Shown here piece after piece: positions 25,032 to 32,518 of a stretch of 64,000 nucleotides of DNA. The notes under the pieces are model-generated. The model saw nothing but the letters and a program-made list of their open reading frames with translations. It searched no databases and was not told the DNA's origin. Positions within the stretch are counted from its first letter, which is position 1; every line of letters starts with the position of its first letter. Origin of the DNA: Methylovirgula sp. (GTDB lineage: Bacteria > Pseudomonadota > Alphaproteobacteria > Rhizobiales > Beijerinckiaceae); contig NZ_JBBCGP010000001.1 in assembly GCF_037200945.1 (NCBI RefSeq), forward strand, positions 1,238,501-1,302,500. The letters are read 5' to 3'. Both the position numbers and the translations under genes were made by a program.

Positions 25032-25731
25032 ATGGGGGGCTGTGCGCGCTAAGATGCTGCTTGGTGATCTTGCCGTCGTGCAACGCCGTGGCGACGAGTG
25101 CGCCCGCAGTTCCAGCCATTGCAAGCGCGCGCAAATCATTGCCATCACGAATGCCGCCTGCCGCGTAAATTTCATGCTTGGGCGCCTGCGCGCGAATCTC
25201 TCCGAGACGCTGGAAATCCGGCCCGCTGCCCGTGCCGACCTTGGCCAAAGTCATCACGATGATGCGCTGGGGCCAAAGCGACGTATCCGCCGCCAGTCGC
25301 GCCGGCCCCTGAAAAACATCGCCACGAAAATCGAGTGACAGCACGCGTCGCGATTCGGCTCGAAGCTGCGGACGTGTCGCAGACTCGTCGAGGCTCTCAC
25401 TGCCGATCACAAGCGCGCCGCGATGCTGGTCGATCCAATTGGCGGCTTGGGTTTCTGTTGCGATTCCCGAATCGACCCAAAACTCGATTTCGGGGAATGC
25501 GTCCTCAAGTTCGGCAACGATGGTTGCGTGATCGCCAACGCCGGTAATTGCGTCGAGATCGGCAATGTAGATTTTGCGAAATGGATGCAATGTGAGAAAA
25601 CCTGCGACTATATCGCGCGGCCGGCTCGTCGGCGCAAGTGGCGTCTCGATCGGCGCATAATGCGCCCGCGCCCCGGCGCGTGCGCGCACCACCGTGCCGC
25701 CCTTCAGATCGATGACCGGGATAATGTCCAT
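25030..25731 (-). CDS. HisA-like protein of the C1 gene cluster
   Basis: 233 residues of the HisA/HisF half-barrel family: MDIIPVIDLKGGTVVRARAG keeps the first catalytic Asp, and RRVLSLDFRGDVF the second. Late blocks are GSGPDFQRLGEIRA and IYAAGGIRDGNDLRALAMAGTAGALVATALHDG (phosphate loop). True HisA is usually in the his operon; this one sits beside fae and the H4MPT-linked hydantoinase-like gene, as in other methylotrophs. A role in cofactor synthesis is likely but its reaction is unknown. Confidence 0.82.
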   Translation of the reverse strand: MDIIPVIDLKGGTVVRARAGARAHYAPIETPLAPTSRPRDIVAGFLTLHPFRKIYIADLDAITGVGDHATIVAELEDAFPEIEFWVDSGIATETQAANWIDQHRGALVIGSESLDESATRPQLRAESRRVLSLDFRGDVFQGPARLAADTSLWPQRIIVMTLAKVGTGSGPDFQRLGEIRAQAPKHEIYAAGGIRDGNDLRALAMAGTAGALVATALHDGKITKQHLSAHSPP

Positions 25732-25811
25732 GCGGCTCCGTCTACGCGCGGCTTTCGGGCTTCAAGCGCCGCGTGATAGAGCCTGCGTAACGTAATTTCA
25801 GGGCGGTTCAA

Positions 25812-26846
25812 ATGCCGGGCATCATCGGCTGGGACATCGGCGGCGCGCATTTGAAAGCCGCGCGGCTCGAAAGTGGCATGATCGTCGATGTCGTGCAGAT
25901 CGCCTGTCCGCTGTGGCTGGGTCTCGATCAATTATACAAAGCCTTTGACGAAGCCAAGGCGGGGCTTGGCGTGGCCGACATCAACGTCGCGACGATGACC
26001 GGCGAATTGTCCGACGCCTTTACCGATCGCGCATCCGGCGTCTTGGCGATTTCGGCGGCGGCGGTAAACGCCCTCGGTCCGACGTTGATTTATGCCGGGC
26101 CGGCAGGTTTCGTCGCGGCAGATATAGCGGCGCAGAATGTCGCTACGATTGCCTCCGCAAACTGGCACGCGAGCGCGACGTTTGTGGCCAGACATATTGG
26201 CGAGGCGCTCTTTGTCGATATGGGTTCGACGACGACCGACATCATTCCGCTGAAAGAAAGCAAAGTCGCGGCGCGGGGCTATAGCGACGCGACGCGCATG
26301 GCGCATGGCGAACTGGTCTATGCCGGTGTCGTGCGCAGTTTCCTGATGGCCGGGCTGCGGCTCGTGCCGTTCGGCGGACACTGGGTGCCGATCATGAACG
26401 AGGCGTTTGCCACGACGAGCGACGTCTATCGTATTCTCGGTGATCTTCCGGCAGATACCGATCTCATGCCGACAGCCGATGGTCAGCCGAAAACGATCGA
26501 AGCCTCACGGGCGCGGCTCGCGCGGCAGATCGGCCTCGACGCACGCGAAGTTAGCGCACAGGCGCTCGATCAGCTTGCGGCCTTCTTTGCCGAGACGCAA
26601 TTGCGCGAAATTTTCGACGGCGCGTGTCTCGTTCTATCAGATGCCTTGCTTAAAGATACTGCGCCTGTCGTCGGCGCAGGCGCGGGGCGCTTCGTTGTCG
26701 AACGGCTCGCCGCGCGGCTTGGACGCGCTTACATTGATGTCGCCGATATGCTCCCTGTCGCGGCGGCACTGCGCGGCCAGGCCGCCGATTGTCTGCCGGC
26801 CTGCGCGGTTGCTTTGCTGGCCAATTCGTCACTGCGAACGAAGTGA
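25812..26846 (+). CDS. H4MPT-linked C1 transfer pathway protein (hydantoinase/ASKHA-like)
   Basis: 344 residues of the hydantoinase A/oxoprolinase fold: IIGWDIGGAHLKAARLE (phosphate loop), SATFVARHIGEALFVDMGSTTTDIIPL, and RMAHGELVYAGVVRSFLMAG. The family is found almost only with H4MPT or methanofuran genes and is annotated as an uncharacterised pathway protein. It is convergent with the DUF447 gene. Its last codons and TGA stop lie inside a dispersed repeat (26828-26901). Confidence 0.85.
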   Translation: MPGIIGWDIGGAHLKAARLESGMIVDVVQIACPLWLGLDQLYKAFDEAKAGLGVADINVATMTGELSDAFTDRASGVLAISAAAVNALGPTLIYAGPAGFVAADIAAQNVATIASANWHASATFVARHIGEALFVDMGSTTTDIIPLKESKVAARGYSDATRMAHGELVYAGVVRSFLMAGLRLVPFGGHWVPIMNEAFATTSDVYRILGDLPADTDLMPTADGQPKTIEASRARLARQIGLDAREVSAQALDQLAAFFAETQLREIFDGACLVLSDALLKDTAPVVGAGAGRFVVERLAARLGRAYIDVADMLPVAAALRGQAADCLPACAVALLANSSLRTK

Positions 26847-26901
26847 AGCAATCCAGGAGCCGTTTCTGAATTGCTTCGTCGCTTTGCTCCTCGCAATGAC
26901 G
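26828..26901. repeat. Dispersed palindromic repeat, family 2, copy 1
   Basis: GTCACTGCGAACGAAGTGAA-GCAATCCAG is mirrored by CTGAATTGCTTCGTCGC-TTTGCTCCTCGCAATGACG. A second, more diverged copy is at 45150-45222. Repeats of this type (TCATTGCGAG...GAAGCAATCCAG) are widespread in Bradyrhizobiaceae and relatives. Here it contains the stop codon of the hydantoinase-like gene. Confidence 0.8.
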
Positions 26902-26902
26902 C

Positions 26903-27466
26903 TTATACAGCGGTATAGTGTGTCTGCACTTTCTCGACGAGCCAGCTCCAAGCCTCGGCTTCGTCTTCGCCGGCCGTCTTGTCGATAGCGATTTGCAGAT
27001 AGGCCATCTCGGATTCGATCTTTTCGCGCGGCAGAAAATCGAGACGGCTTGAGAGCACCGCGAGTTCGAGCACCGCGGCCTTGGCGCGGTTCATGCCCTC
27101 GAACGGCGCGTGCTGAACTTGCTTTGCGACGCGGCAGTGAAAGCGCGGCCGCTGTTCGTGCTCCTCGATATGGGCGACGGAAAGTTCGGCATGCGTCAGC
27201 GCCGCGAGGAGGCGAGGCACAATAAAATCCTCCGTCGCAACCAACGGCCAGTCACGCCGGCCGGTCAGGCACCCGGCGAAGATGCGGACGTCATCGATAT
27301 AATTGGCGACCGCAAACGGCACCGCGCGCAGATTATCGAGCGTCGTCGAGGGTCGGAACGGGGCGATGATCCATTGATCGCCGTCGGCAATCAGGCCGAG
27401 TGGCGCAACATGGACGTTGCCCTGTGCATCGGCCGTCGTCACCACAGTTTCGCGGATCATCGGCAT
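26903..27466 (-). CDS. DUF447 family protein (Orf9 type)
   Basis: 187 residues: MIRETVVTTADAQGNVHVAPLGLI, QWIIAPFRPSTTLDNLRAVPFAVANYIDDVRIFAGCLTGRRDW and KQVQHAPFEGMNRAKAAVLELAVLSSRL. DUF447 proteins have a flavin-reductase-like split barrel and occur in archaea and methylotrophs; Orf9 of Methylobacterium is the counterpart. It begins immediately after the stop codon of the DHPS-like gene. It is likely involved in H4MPT or methylofuran synthesis, step unknown. Confidence 0.82.
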   Translation of the reverse strand: MPMIRETVVTTADAQGNVHVAPLGLIADGDQWIIAPFRPSTTLDNLRAVPFAVANYIDDVRIFAGCLTGRRDWPLVATEDFIVPRLLAALTHAELSVAHIEEHEQRPRFHCRVAKQVQHAPFEGMNRAKAAVLELAVLSSRLDFLPREKIESEMAYLQIAIDKTAGEDEAEAWSWLVEKVQTHYTAV

Positions 27467-28861
27467 TCAGGTTTCCGCCTTTGCGCGCAATGTATGGCCC
27501 ATATCACGCAGACGCGTCAGATCTTCTTCCGCGCTCTCTGTCGCGACGCCGAAATCGAGCGGTTCATCCTGCACATAGCGTTTGCCGAGCTTGAAAGCGA
27601 GTTCGGCCTTCATCAATTCGGTGCCGAGATAGAAGGCGTGTGCGTCGTCACCTTTGACGGCTAGATGTGGAAACAGCGCCATCGCATCGCGCGCGACATG
27701 GTGGCCACCGCGGTTGTAAAGATGGATGCCGTCGTCAGCGACCTCGATGCGATAATTCGAATCGCGCACATCCGCCGCGCGTTCGGCGATCTCAGGTGGT
27801 GGGGTGGGGAACGGCTTCAGATCATGCACCTGCGCAAGCCCGGCACCATAGCCCTTGGGCAGAGCGTCGTCGCTGCGCGCGGCAAACATCAGCCGCCGTG
27901 CCGCATCGTGTTCGGCGACCGTGCGGCGCGTATGCGGGCTCACCTGGACCACAAGCACATTGCGGATATGAAGTTCGGAGCAGAGGCCCAGCAGCATGGC
28001 CGTGATGCCGCTTGTATCCGCCTCGGTCAGTTCGGTCAGATTGCCGGTGCCCATCATCATCTCGACTTCGGGCATCAGCCGCCGCGCCTCGATATAGCGG
28101 GCAAGCGAGGCGCCGAAGCCGAAATGGATCGGATCAAGGATTGGATCGACGATGAAGGGAATGTCTTCGTTGTGGGCTTTTTCCGCCAGCCTCACGAGCG
28201 ATTGAAGATCAGAATGCGGTTGCGGAATCAGGATCGGCGTCACCGGATATTTGCGCGCGATGTCGAGCGTCGCGTCGGTGAGACTCAAGAGAAAGTCCGC
28301 ACCCGCCGCGGCGCCGCGTTCGAGTTCTTCGGCATTGGCGGAATCGACGCTGACCTTATGTCCAGCGGCTTTCAAGGCGCGGACGCAATCTTCGAGATTG
28401 GGGAACGGTGTGTCCGGCAAAGCGCCGAGATCAATGACGTCGGCACCGTCTGCGCGCATTTTTTCGGCGCGGCGCAGAATGTCGTCGATCGAAACACCGG
28501 AAGCATCGACGATCTCACTGAAGATGCGAATGTCATAGCCCGACAGATCGGGCGCGCGGCCGCCGCGGCCGAAATAGGCGGGGAGGTCGGCGACTTCGTC
28601 CGGCCCCCGCTCGACCTTGGCGCCAAGCTCGCGCGATAGTGCGTCGAGATCGGCGCGGCAACGGCCAGGCAGGATGATGCGATCTGCGTCAAGCGGGCGC
28701 GGCACCCGCCGCAATATGATCGCCTCCGTCATCAACGCCGCGACTTTCACGCCGATGTCGAACACCTTCCAGGCGAAAGGCGTCGGGCCAAGACTGTTCA
28801 TCGTCTTGATGAGACGCGGATAGGCGAGATGTCCGGTCAGCAGCAGAATACGCTCGGTCAT
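27467..28861 (-). CDS. Dihydropteroate-synthase-like protein of the C1 cluster (Orf1 type)
   Basis: 464 residues. The N-terminal part (MTERILLLTGHLAYPRLIKTMNSLGPTPFAWKVFDIGVKVAALMTEAIILRRVP) is a domain peculiar to this family; the middle resembles the DHPS TIM barrel (GADVIDLGALPDTPFPNLEDCVRALKAAGHKVSVDSANAEELERGAAAGADFLLSL). Classical DHPS joins pterin pyrophosphate to pABA; here the aryl substrate would be ribofuranosylaminobenzene phosphate. That assignment is an inference from context. It lies 14 bases from the amino-acid-kinase-like gene and abuts DUF447. Confidence 0.82.
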   Translation of the reverse strand: MTERILLLTGHLAYPRLIKTMNSLGPTPFAWKVFDIGVKVAALMTEAIILRRVPRPLDADRIILPGRCRADLDALSRELGAKVERGPDEVADLPAYFGRGGRAPDLSGYDIRIFSEIVDASGVSIDDILRRAEKMRADGADVIDLGALPDTPFPNLEDCVRALKAAGHKVSVDSANAEELERGAAAGADFLLSLTDATLDIARKYPVTPILIPQPHSDLQSLVRLAEKAHNEDIPFIVDPILDPIHFGFGASLARYIEARRLMPEVEMMMGTGNLTELTEADTSGITAMLLGLCSELHIRNVLVVQVSPHTRRTVAEHDAARRLMFAARSDDALPKGYGAGLAQVHDLKPFPTPPPEIAERAADVRDSNYRIEVADDGIHLYNRGGHHVARDAMALFPHLAVKGDDAHAFYLGTELMKAELAFKLGKRYVQDEPLDFGVATESAEEDLTRLRDMGHTLRAKAET

Positions 28862-28875
28862 GCGGTGCTTATGGG

Positions 28876-29511
28876 TTAGCGGCGGCGCGGCCGCAGGCCA
28901 GGAATTTGGCTTCGTGACAGTTTTGCCGGCGCGTCCGGTAAGGCGTTCGGCCCAGCGATGAAGGTATCAGCGCCGCTCGCCGCGGCAAAATGCGGAAACA
29001 GCCGGTCAACAAGCCCGGCATTGGCGAGATCGAGGAGGCTGAGATCGGCGTCTGCGTCGATGGGGACGCTCTTGATGAGAAGCAGCCGCTCGGCGCGCAA
29101 GTACGCCGTGAGCCACGCCGCGAGCGAATCCGACGTCACGTCCCAGGATTTTGGCAGCGATGACGCCATCGCCATTTGCGCGGGCGCCCAGCAGGCGATG
29201 CGGCCGGTGCGCAGCGCCCTTGCGATGGCAGCGGGCGTCGACGTCAGCATGAGGCGCGGCCAGAGCGCCGCAAGGGCGAGCCCGTACTGCTCCATAGCGA
29301 CAAGCGCGATGTGGTGCGCGGCGTCATCATCGAACTGCATCTTCTTCTGCATCGTTCGCACGGCATCGGCGAAACCGCTTCCCCCCGGCACGATGACAAG
29401 CGGATCGGGGTAAAGGTCAAGCGCGGCGATCCAATCTGCGAGCGATGGCGTGCCGGCGAGGCTGCCGCCGAGCTTTGCCACCAGCGGCCGCGGCGCTGCG
29501 CGCGGCCGCAC
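28876..29511 (-). CDS. Amino-acid-kinase-like protein (MfnE/uridylate kinase fold)
   Basis: 211 residues from a GTG at 29511, one base after the upstream stop; a TTG at 29547 would overlap it by 35 bases. The kinase signature is VAKLGGSLAGTPSL, then LVIVPGGSGFADAVR and SSLPKSWDVTSDSLAAWLTAYLRAERLLLIKSV. Archaeal MfnE of this fold phosphorylates an aminomethylfuran phosphate, and the gene follows an MfnB domain, so a furan-cofactor role is likely. It belongs to the minus-strand operon of furan and pterin genes. Confidence 0.8.
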   Translation of the reverse strand: MRPRAAPRPLVAKLGGSLAGTPSLADWIAALDLYPDPLVIVPGGSGFADAVRTMQKKMQFDDDAAHHIALVAMEQYGLALAALWPRLMLTSTPAAIARALRTGRIACWAPAQMAMASSLPKSWDVTSDSLAAWLTAYLRAERLLLIKSVPIDADADLSLLDLANAGLVDRLFPHFAAASGADTFIAGPNALPDAPAKLSRSQIPGLRPRRR

Positions 29512-29512
29512 G

Positions 29513-30676
29513 TCAGCCGCCGGATTTCGCGCCGAGATCGCCAGCAAAAAGCTGATGCAGCTTTCCGGCTTGGCTGGCGCGCGCGCGGCTGATCTCGATG
29601 CCGACGCTGCCGTCGATCACGTCGAGCTTTTCGACACGCACCCGGATGGCGACGAGACGCGGATGCGTGAGCAGAGCGTCGGCGACGCGTTCGGCGACGG
29701 TCTCGACGAGATCGACATGGCCGCGGCTGAGGATGAGGCGGATCGCATCGACAATGACATCGTAAGAGAACACGTCGCGCATGTCCTCGGCGTGGTGTCC
29801 GGCGCGGCGCACGTCGGCGTCGATGTTGAAGCGCACGCGCTGCGTCTTGTTGCGCTCGAAATCATAGGCGCCGATCGACACCGGCAGGATGAGATCATGC
29901 ACAAAGACAAGATCGGTCTCGATTTCCAGATCACGTCCCGGCGCATAGCCGCGCGCCGAGAGGAGCCGCCAATCAACCTTGAACTCGTCGCCCTGATCGT
30001 CCAGATGGTTTTCGCGTGGAATGAGGTCGCGGATCAACCGGATGTGTGTGGCATCAATGCGTGTCGCGCGGCCTTTGCCGCCGGTCAGCGCGCCGCGGAA
30101 CCCCAAGAGATCAGGGCCGATCGGCAAAAGCCGGGAGATGTCGGGTGCTTCGAGCGAGCCGGCGAGGCCGGCGATCATGTCCGCGGCATGGACGAGATCG
30201 ACAAATTGCTGCAAGTGCGGGATGTCGAGATAATTGATCAGGCGCGAGCCGTCCTTTACGGCCGTATCGAGCATGACGCCTTTGAACCCGGCGGCAGCGA
30301 GGCGCGGGATCAGGCTGACATCGGCGTCCTGATCGGCGAAGAGAAGGCCAATGAGGCGCCTCCTGGCCGCGAGCGGCTTGAGTGCCTCGATGCAGGCGGC
30401 CGCGTTCGCGTCGAGGCCGACTTTGACATAATCGACGCCGGTGCTGGCAATCTCTTCGGCGGCCGTGGCCAGCTCTTGGGGGTCGCTGAGATTGCCGGCG
30501 ACGGCACTGACCAAGCGCCGTTTGCCAATGGTTGCGACGACGGCGTCAATCGCGGCACGGGAAAGCGCCCCAAGCGGAGCGTTGGCCGGGTCTTTCAGGT
30601 CGAGAACATCAGCGCCTTCGATCAGCGCGATTTCGGCTTCTGCCGCATCGGCGACGCTCGCGAGCATCAGCGTCAT
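29513..30676 (-). CDS. Fused MfnB-like furan phosphate synthase and FolB-like dihydroneopterin aldolase
   Basis: 387 residues in two domains. Residues 1 to about 240 match MfnB (DUF556): MLASVADAAEAEIALIEGADVLDLKDPANAPLGALS, VDYVKVGLDA, GFKGVMLDTAVKDGSRLINYL. This enzyme makes the furan phosphate precursor from glyceraldehyde 3-phosphate. Residues about 255 to 375 match FolB/FolX: DLVFVHDLILPVSIGAYDFERNKTQRVRFNIDADV, FSYDVIVDAIRLILSRGHVDLVETVAERVADALL, VRVEKLDVIDGSVGIEI. One polypeptide thus joins a furan step with a pterin step, serving both C1 cofactors. Confidence 0.85.
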   Translation of the reverse strand: MTLMLASVADAAEAEIALIEGADVLDLKDPANAPLGALSRAAIDAVVATIGKRRLVSAVAGNLSDPQELATAAEEIASTGVDYVKVGLDANAAACIEALKPLAARRRLIGLLFADQDADVSLIPRLAAAGFKGVMLDTAVKDGSRLINYLDIPHLQQFVDLVHAADMIAGLAGSLEAPDISRLLPIGPDLLGFRGALTGGKGRATRIDATHIRLIRDLIPRENHLDDQGDEFKVDWRLLSARGYAPGRDLEIETDLVFVHDLILPVSIGAYDFERNKTQRVRFNIDADVRRAGHHAEDMRDVFSYDVIVDAIRLILSRGHVDLVETVAERVADALLTHPRLVAIRVRVEKLDVIDGSVGIEISRARASQAGKLHQLFAGDLGAKSGG

Positions 30677-30701
30677 CAGGCACCAACTTTCCTAGATCAC
30701 G

Positions 30702-30806
30702 ATGATTTTGGATCGAATCGATCCAAAATCATGAACGCGATCGATTCTCAAAAGATAGAGCGGGATTCACGCGAAAAACCGGTATCCACTTTTCCGCATC
30801 CCGCTC
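30702..30806. repeat. Palindrome plus dispersed repeat family 1, copy B
   Basis: A perfect inverted repeat with 14-bp arms (ATGATTTTGGATCG around AAT, 30702-30732) is followed by GATCGATTCT (30739) and the family 1 core at 30757-30806 (AGAGCGGGATTCACGCG ... CGCATCCCGCTC). It fills most of the 200-bp gap between the MfnB-FolB gene and the CXXCW gene; apart from it I see nothing in that gap. Confidence 0.85.
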
Positions 30807-30876
30807 CAGCGGCGAGGCGCGAGCCACCCTGTTCGGCTTCCTTTATATGAGAAGTCGCGGGAGGCCAATTCCGGGA

Positions 30877-31452
30877 TCATGGCCGGGGGAACGGTGTTTG
30901 TTCCTTGAGCGGATAGGCCGCCGCCTCCCAGCCTTGCGTACCGTCCTGATACCAAAGCACGTGCGTATATCCGAGCATCTTGGCGCGCTTGGCGGCGTTC
31001 CACGACATCCAGCAATGACGCGCACAATAGAAGACCAGCGGCTTGTTGAGATCGCCACCGCTCGCCACGGCCAGCCCGCGGCGAAAATAATTGAGCGTCA
31101 CCTGCGCCAGCGCGCCATAGCCCGTATCGGGCAGCCAGAGGCTGCCGGGAATGTCGAAACGCGGCTTGTCGCGCCAGAGCGTCCCCGGCGCGAGGCCGGC
31201 GGGCTTGGGGGCCTGCGGCAGAACATCGACGAAGACCGCCACTTTCTTGTCCCAGAGCGCATGCGCCTCGGCGACGGTGAGGGCGGGTTTGCCGTCCAGC
31301 GTCGCCGGGACGGCGGCGCGGTAATCGGACATTCGGTAGGTGCCAGGCTCTGGGACGGTTGCCGTTGGCTCTGCGCGCGCGCCGGCGAGGCCTATCATTC
31401 CGAGATAAACGAGTGCGGCCAAGCGGCGGGTCGAGCGGCGCATCGATTTCAT
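30877..31452 (-). CDS. PQQ-dependent catabolism-associated CXXCW rhodanese-like protein
   Basis: 191 residues from the ATG at 31452, which has a GAGGAG site seven bases upstream. A signal peptide (RLAALVYLGMIGLAGARA) leads to a rhodanese-like domain with FVDVLPQAPKPAGL and the diagnostic motif FYCARHCWMSWNAAKRA (CXXCW). Such proteins occur with PQQ-dependent alcohol dehydrogenases, and two other members of that accessory set lie at 32519-34358. It acts in the periplasm; the reaction is unknown. No dehydrogenase gene is in the window. Confidence 0.88.
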   Translation of the reverse strand: MKSMRRSTRRLAALVYLGMIGLAGARAEPTATVPEPGTYRMSDYRAAVPATLDGKPALTVAEAHALWDKKVAVFVDVLPQAPKPAGLAPGTLWRDKPRFDIPGSLWLPDTGYGALAQVTLNYFRRGLAVASGGDLNKPLVFYCARHCWMSWNAAKRAKMLGYTHVLWYQDGTQGWEAAAYPLKEQTPFPRP

Positions 31453-31480
31453 CCTTGGGCTCCTCAAGCTGAGATTATTG

Positions 31481-32044
31481 TTATTTCAGACTTTTGCGCA
31501 GTGCTGCCAGCGTCGCCTCGAATCCAGGCGCGCCGCCAAGCAGGCGCTCCATCATCAAGGCGCCTTCCAGTGTCGCGACGATCATGCGCGCCGATTGGTC
31601 GGGATCGACGTCATCGCCGATCGTGCCGTTGATCTGTCCTTCCGCGAGAATTTGATGCAGCCAGGCGATGTGGCGCTGAAAGAAAACCGCGACGCCGTCG
31701 CGGATGCGTGGTGGCAGGGTGCCGAGTTCCGCTGCCATGGCAGCGGCAAGGCAGCCTTGCTCTTCCTCGACGCCGTGCAGGTAGAGTTTTGCATAGGCTT
31801 CGACGCGGGCGGGGCCGTCGGCGCTGCTCGCCATGATCTGCGCCAGCGCCTGATCGTAGCGCACGCCATAGGCGTCGATCAGTGCAACGCCGAGGTCTTC
31901 CTTGATCGGAAAGTGATGGTGGATACTCGCTTTGCGCAGGCCGACAGCCACGGCCAGATCGGCATAGCTGAAGCCGGACCAGCCGCGTTGGCGAACCAGC
32001 ACCTCGGCTTCAGCGAGCAATTTTTCGCGTGTCGGATGGGACAT
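31481..32044 (-). CDS. TetR/AcrR family repressor
   Basis: 187 residues; the N-terminal helix-turn-helix is GWSGFSYADLAVAVGLRKASIHHHFPIKEDL. The C-terminal ligand domain is not diagnostic. It is divergent from the AhpD-like gene across 114 bp holding two copies of an 18-bp inverted repeat, so it probably represses both itself and the AhpD-like/metallohydrolase genes. The effector is unknown. Confidence 0.88.
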   Translation of the reverse strand: MSHPTREKLLAEAEVLVRQRGWSGFSYADLAVAVGLRKASIHHHFPIKEDLGVALIDAYGVRYDQALAQIMASSADGPARVEAYAKLYLHGVEEEQGCLAAAMAAELGTLPPRIRDGVAVFFQRHIAWLHQILAEGQINGTIGDDVDPDQSARMIVATLEGALMMERLLGGAPGFEATLAALRKSLK

Positions 32045-32052
32045 ATGATGGC

Positions 32053-32070
32053 CTACCTACTGATAGGCAG
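32053..32070. promoter_or_regulatory. TetR operator copy 1
   Basis: CTACCTACTGATAGGCAG, an imperfect inverted repeat nine bases before the tetR start codon. It shares 13 positions with the copy at 32122-32139; the joint pattern is CTACCWACTNNNAGGYAG. It probably mediates autorepression of the TetR gene. Confidence 0.7.
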
Positions 32071-32121
32071 GGTCGTCAAGCCGGCACGAATTTCCAGTCA
32101 CAGACATTGACCGAACATACA

Positions 32122-32139
32122 CTACCAACTAGAAGGTAG
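32122..32139. promoter_or_regulatory. TetR operator copy 2
   Basis: CTACCAACTAGAAGGTAG, with perfect CTACC/GGTAG ends. It lies about 20 bp before the AhpD-like start codon, just upstream of its AAAGAGGAG ribosome site, a suitable place to block that gene. Confidence 0.7.
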
Positions 32140-32158
32140 GTAACAAAGAGGAGACGCT

Positions 32159-32509
32159 ATGAGTCAGCAAATGCAAGATTGGGCAGGATACCGCCAACAG
32201 CTCGAGAAGACCCTCGCCGGCGTGGCGCATGTAAGCCCCGACATCCTCAAGGGCAATGAAATCCTCTCCAACGCCGCGCCAAAGCCGGGAACGCTCGATG
32301 CCAAGACGCGCGAGCTCATCGCGCTCGCCGTTGCGGTGACGACACGCTGCGACGGTTGCATTGCTTTTCACACAGAGGCGGCACGCAAGGCTGGCGCAAC
32401 GAAGGAAGAACTCATCGAAGCGCTCGGCGTCGCCATCGCGCTCAACGAAGGCGCGGCTCTCGTCTATTCGGCCCGCGCAATCGACGCCTTCGATAGCCTC
32501 GCCGGATAG
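32159..32509 (+). CDS. Carboxymuconolactone decarboxylase/AhpD-like protein
   Basis: 116 residues: LAVAVTTRCDGCIAFHTEAARKAGATKEELIEALGVAIALNEGAALVYSARAIDAF, with the redox CXXC plus downstream His (CDGCIAFH) of the AhpD/CMD family. Such proteins act as thiol antioxidants or in small-molecule decarboxylation. It is divergent from a TetR gene with two operators and is followed nine bases later by the quinoprotein-relay metallohydrolase, so the two may be co-transcribed. Confidence 0.88.
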   Translation: MSQQMQDWAGYRQQLEKTLAGVAHVSPDILKGNEILSNAAPKPGTLDAKTRELIALAVAVTTRCDGCIAFHTEAARKAGATKEELIEALGVAIALNEGAALVYSARAIDAFDSLAG

Positions 32510-32518
32510 GCGCGTATT

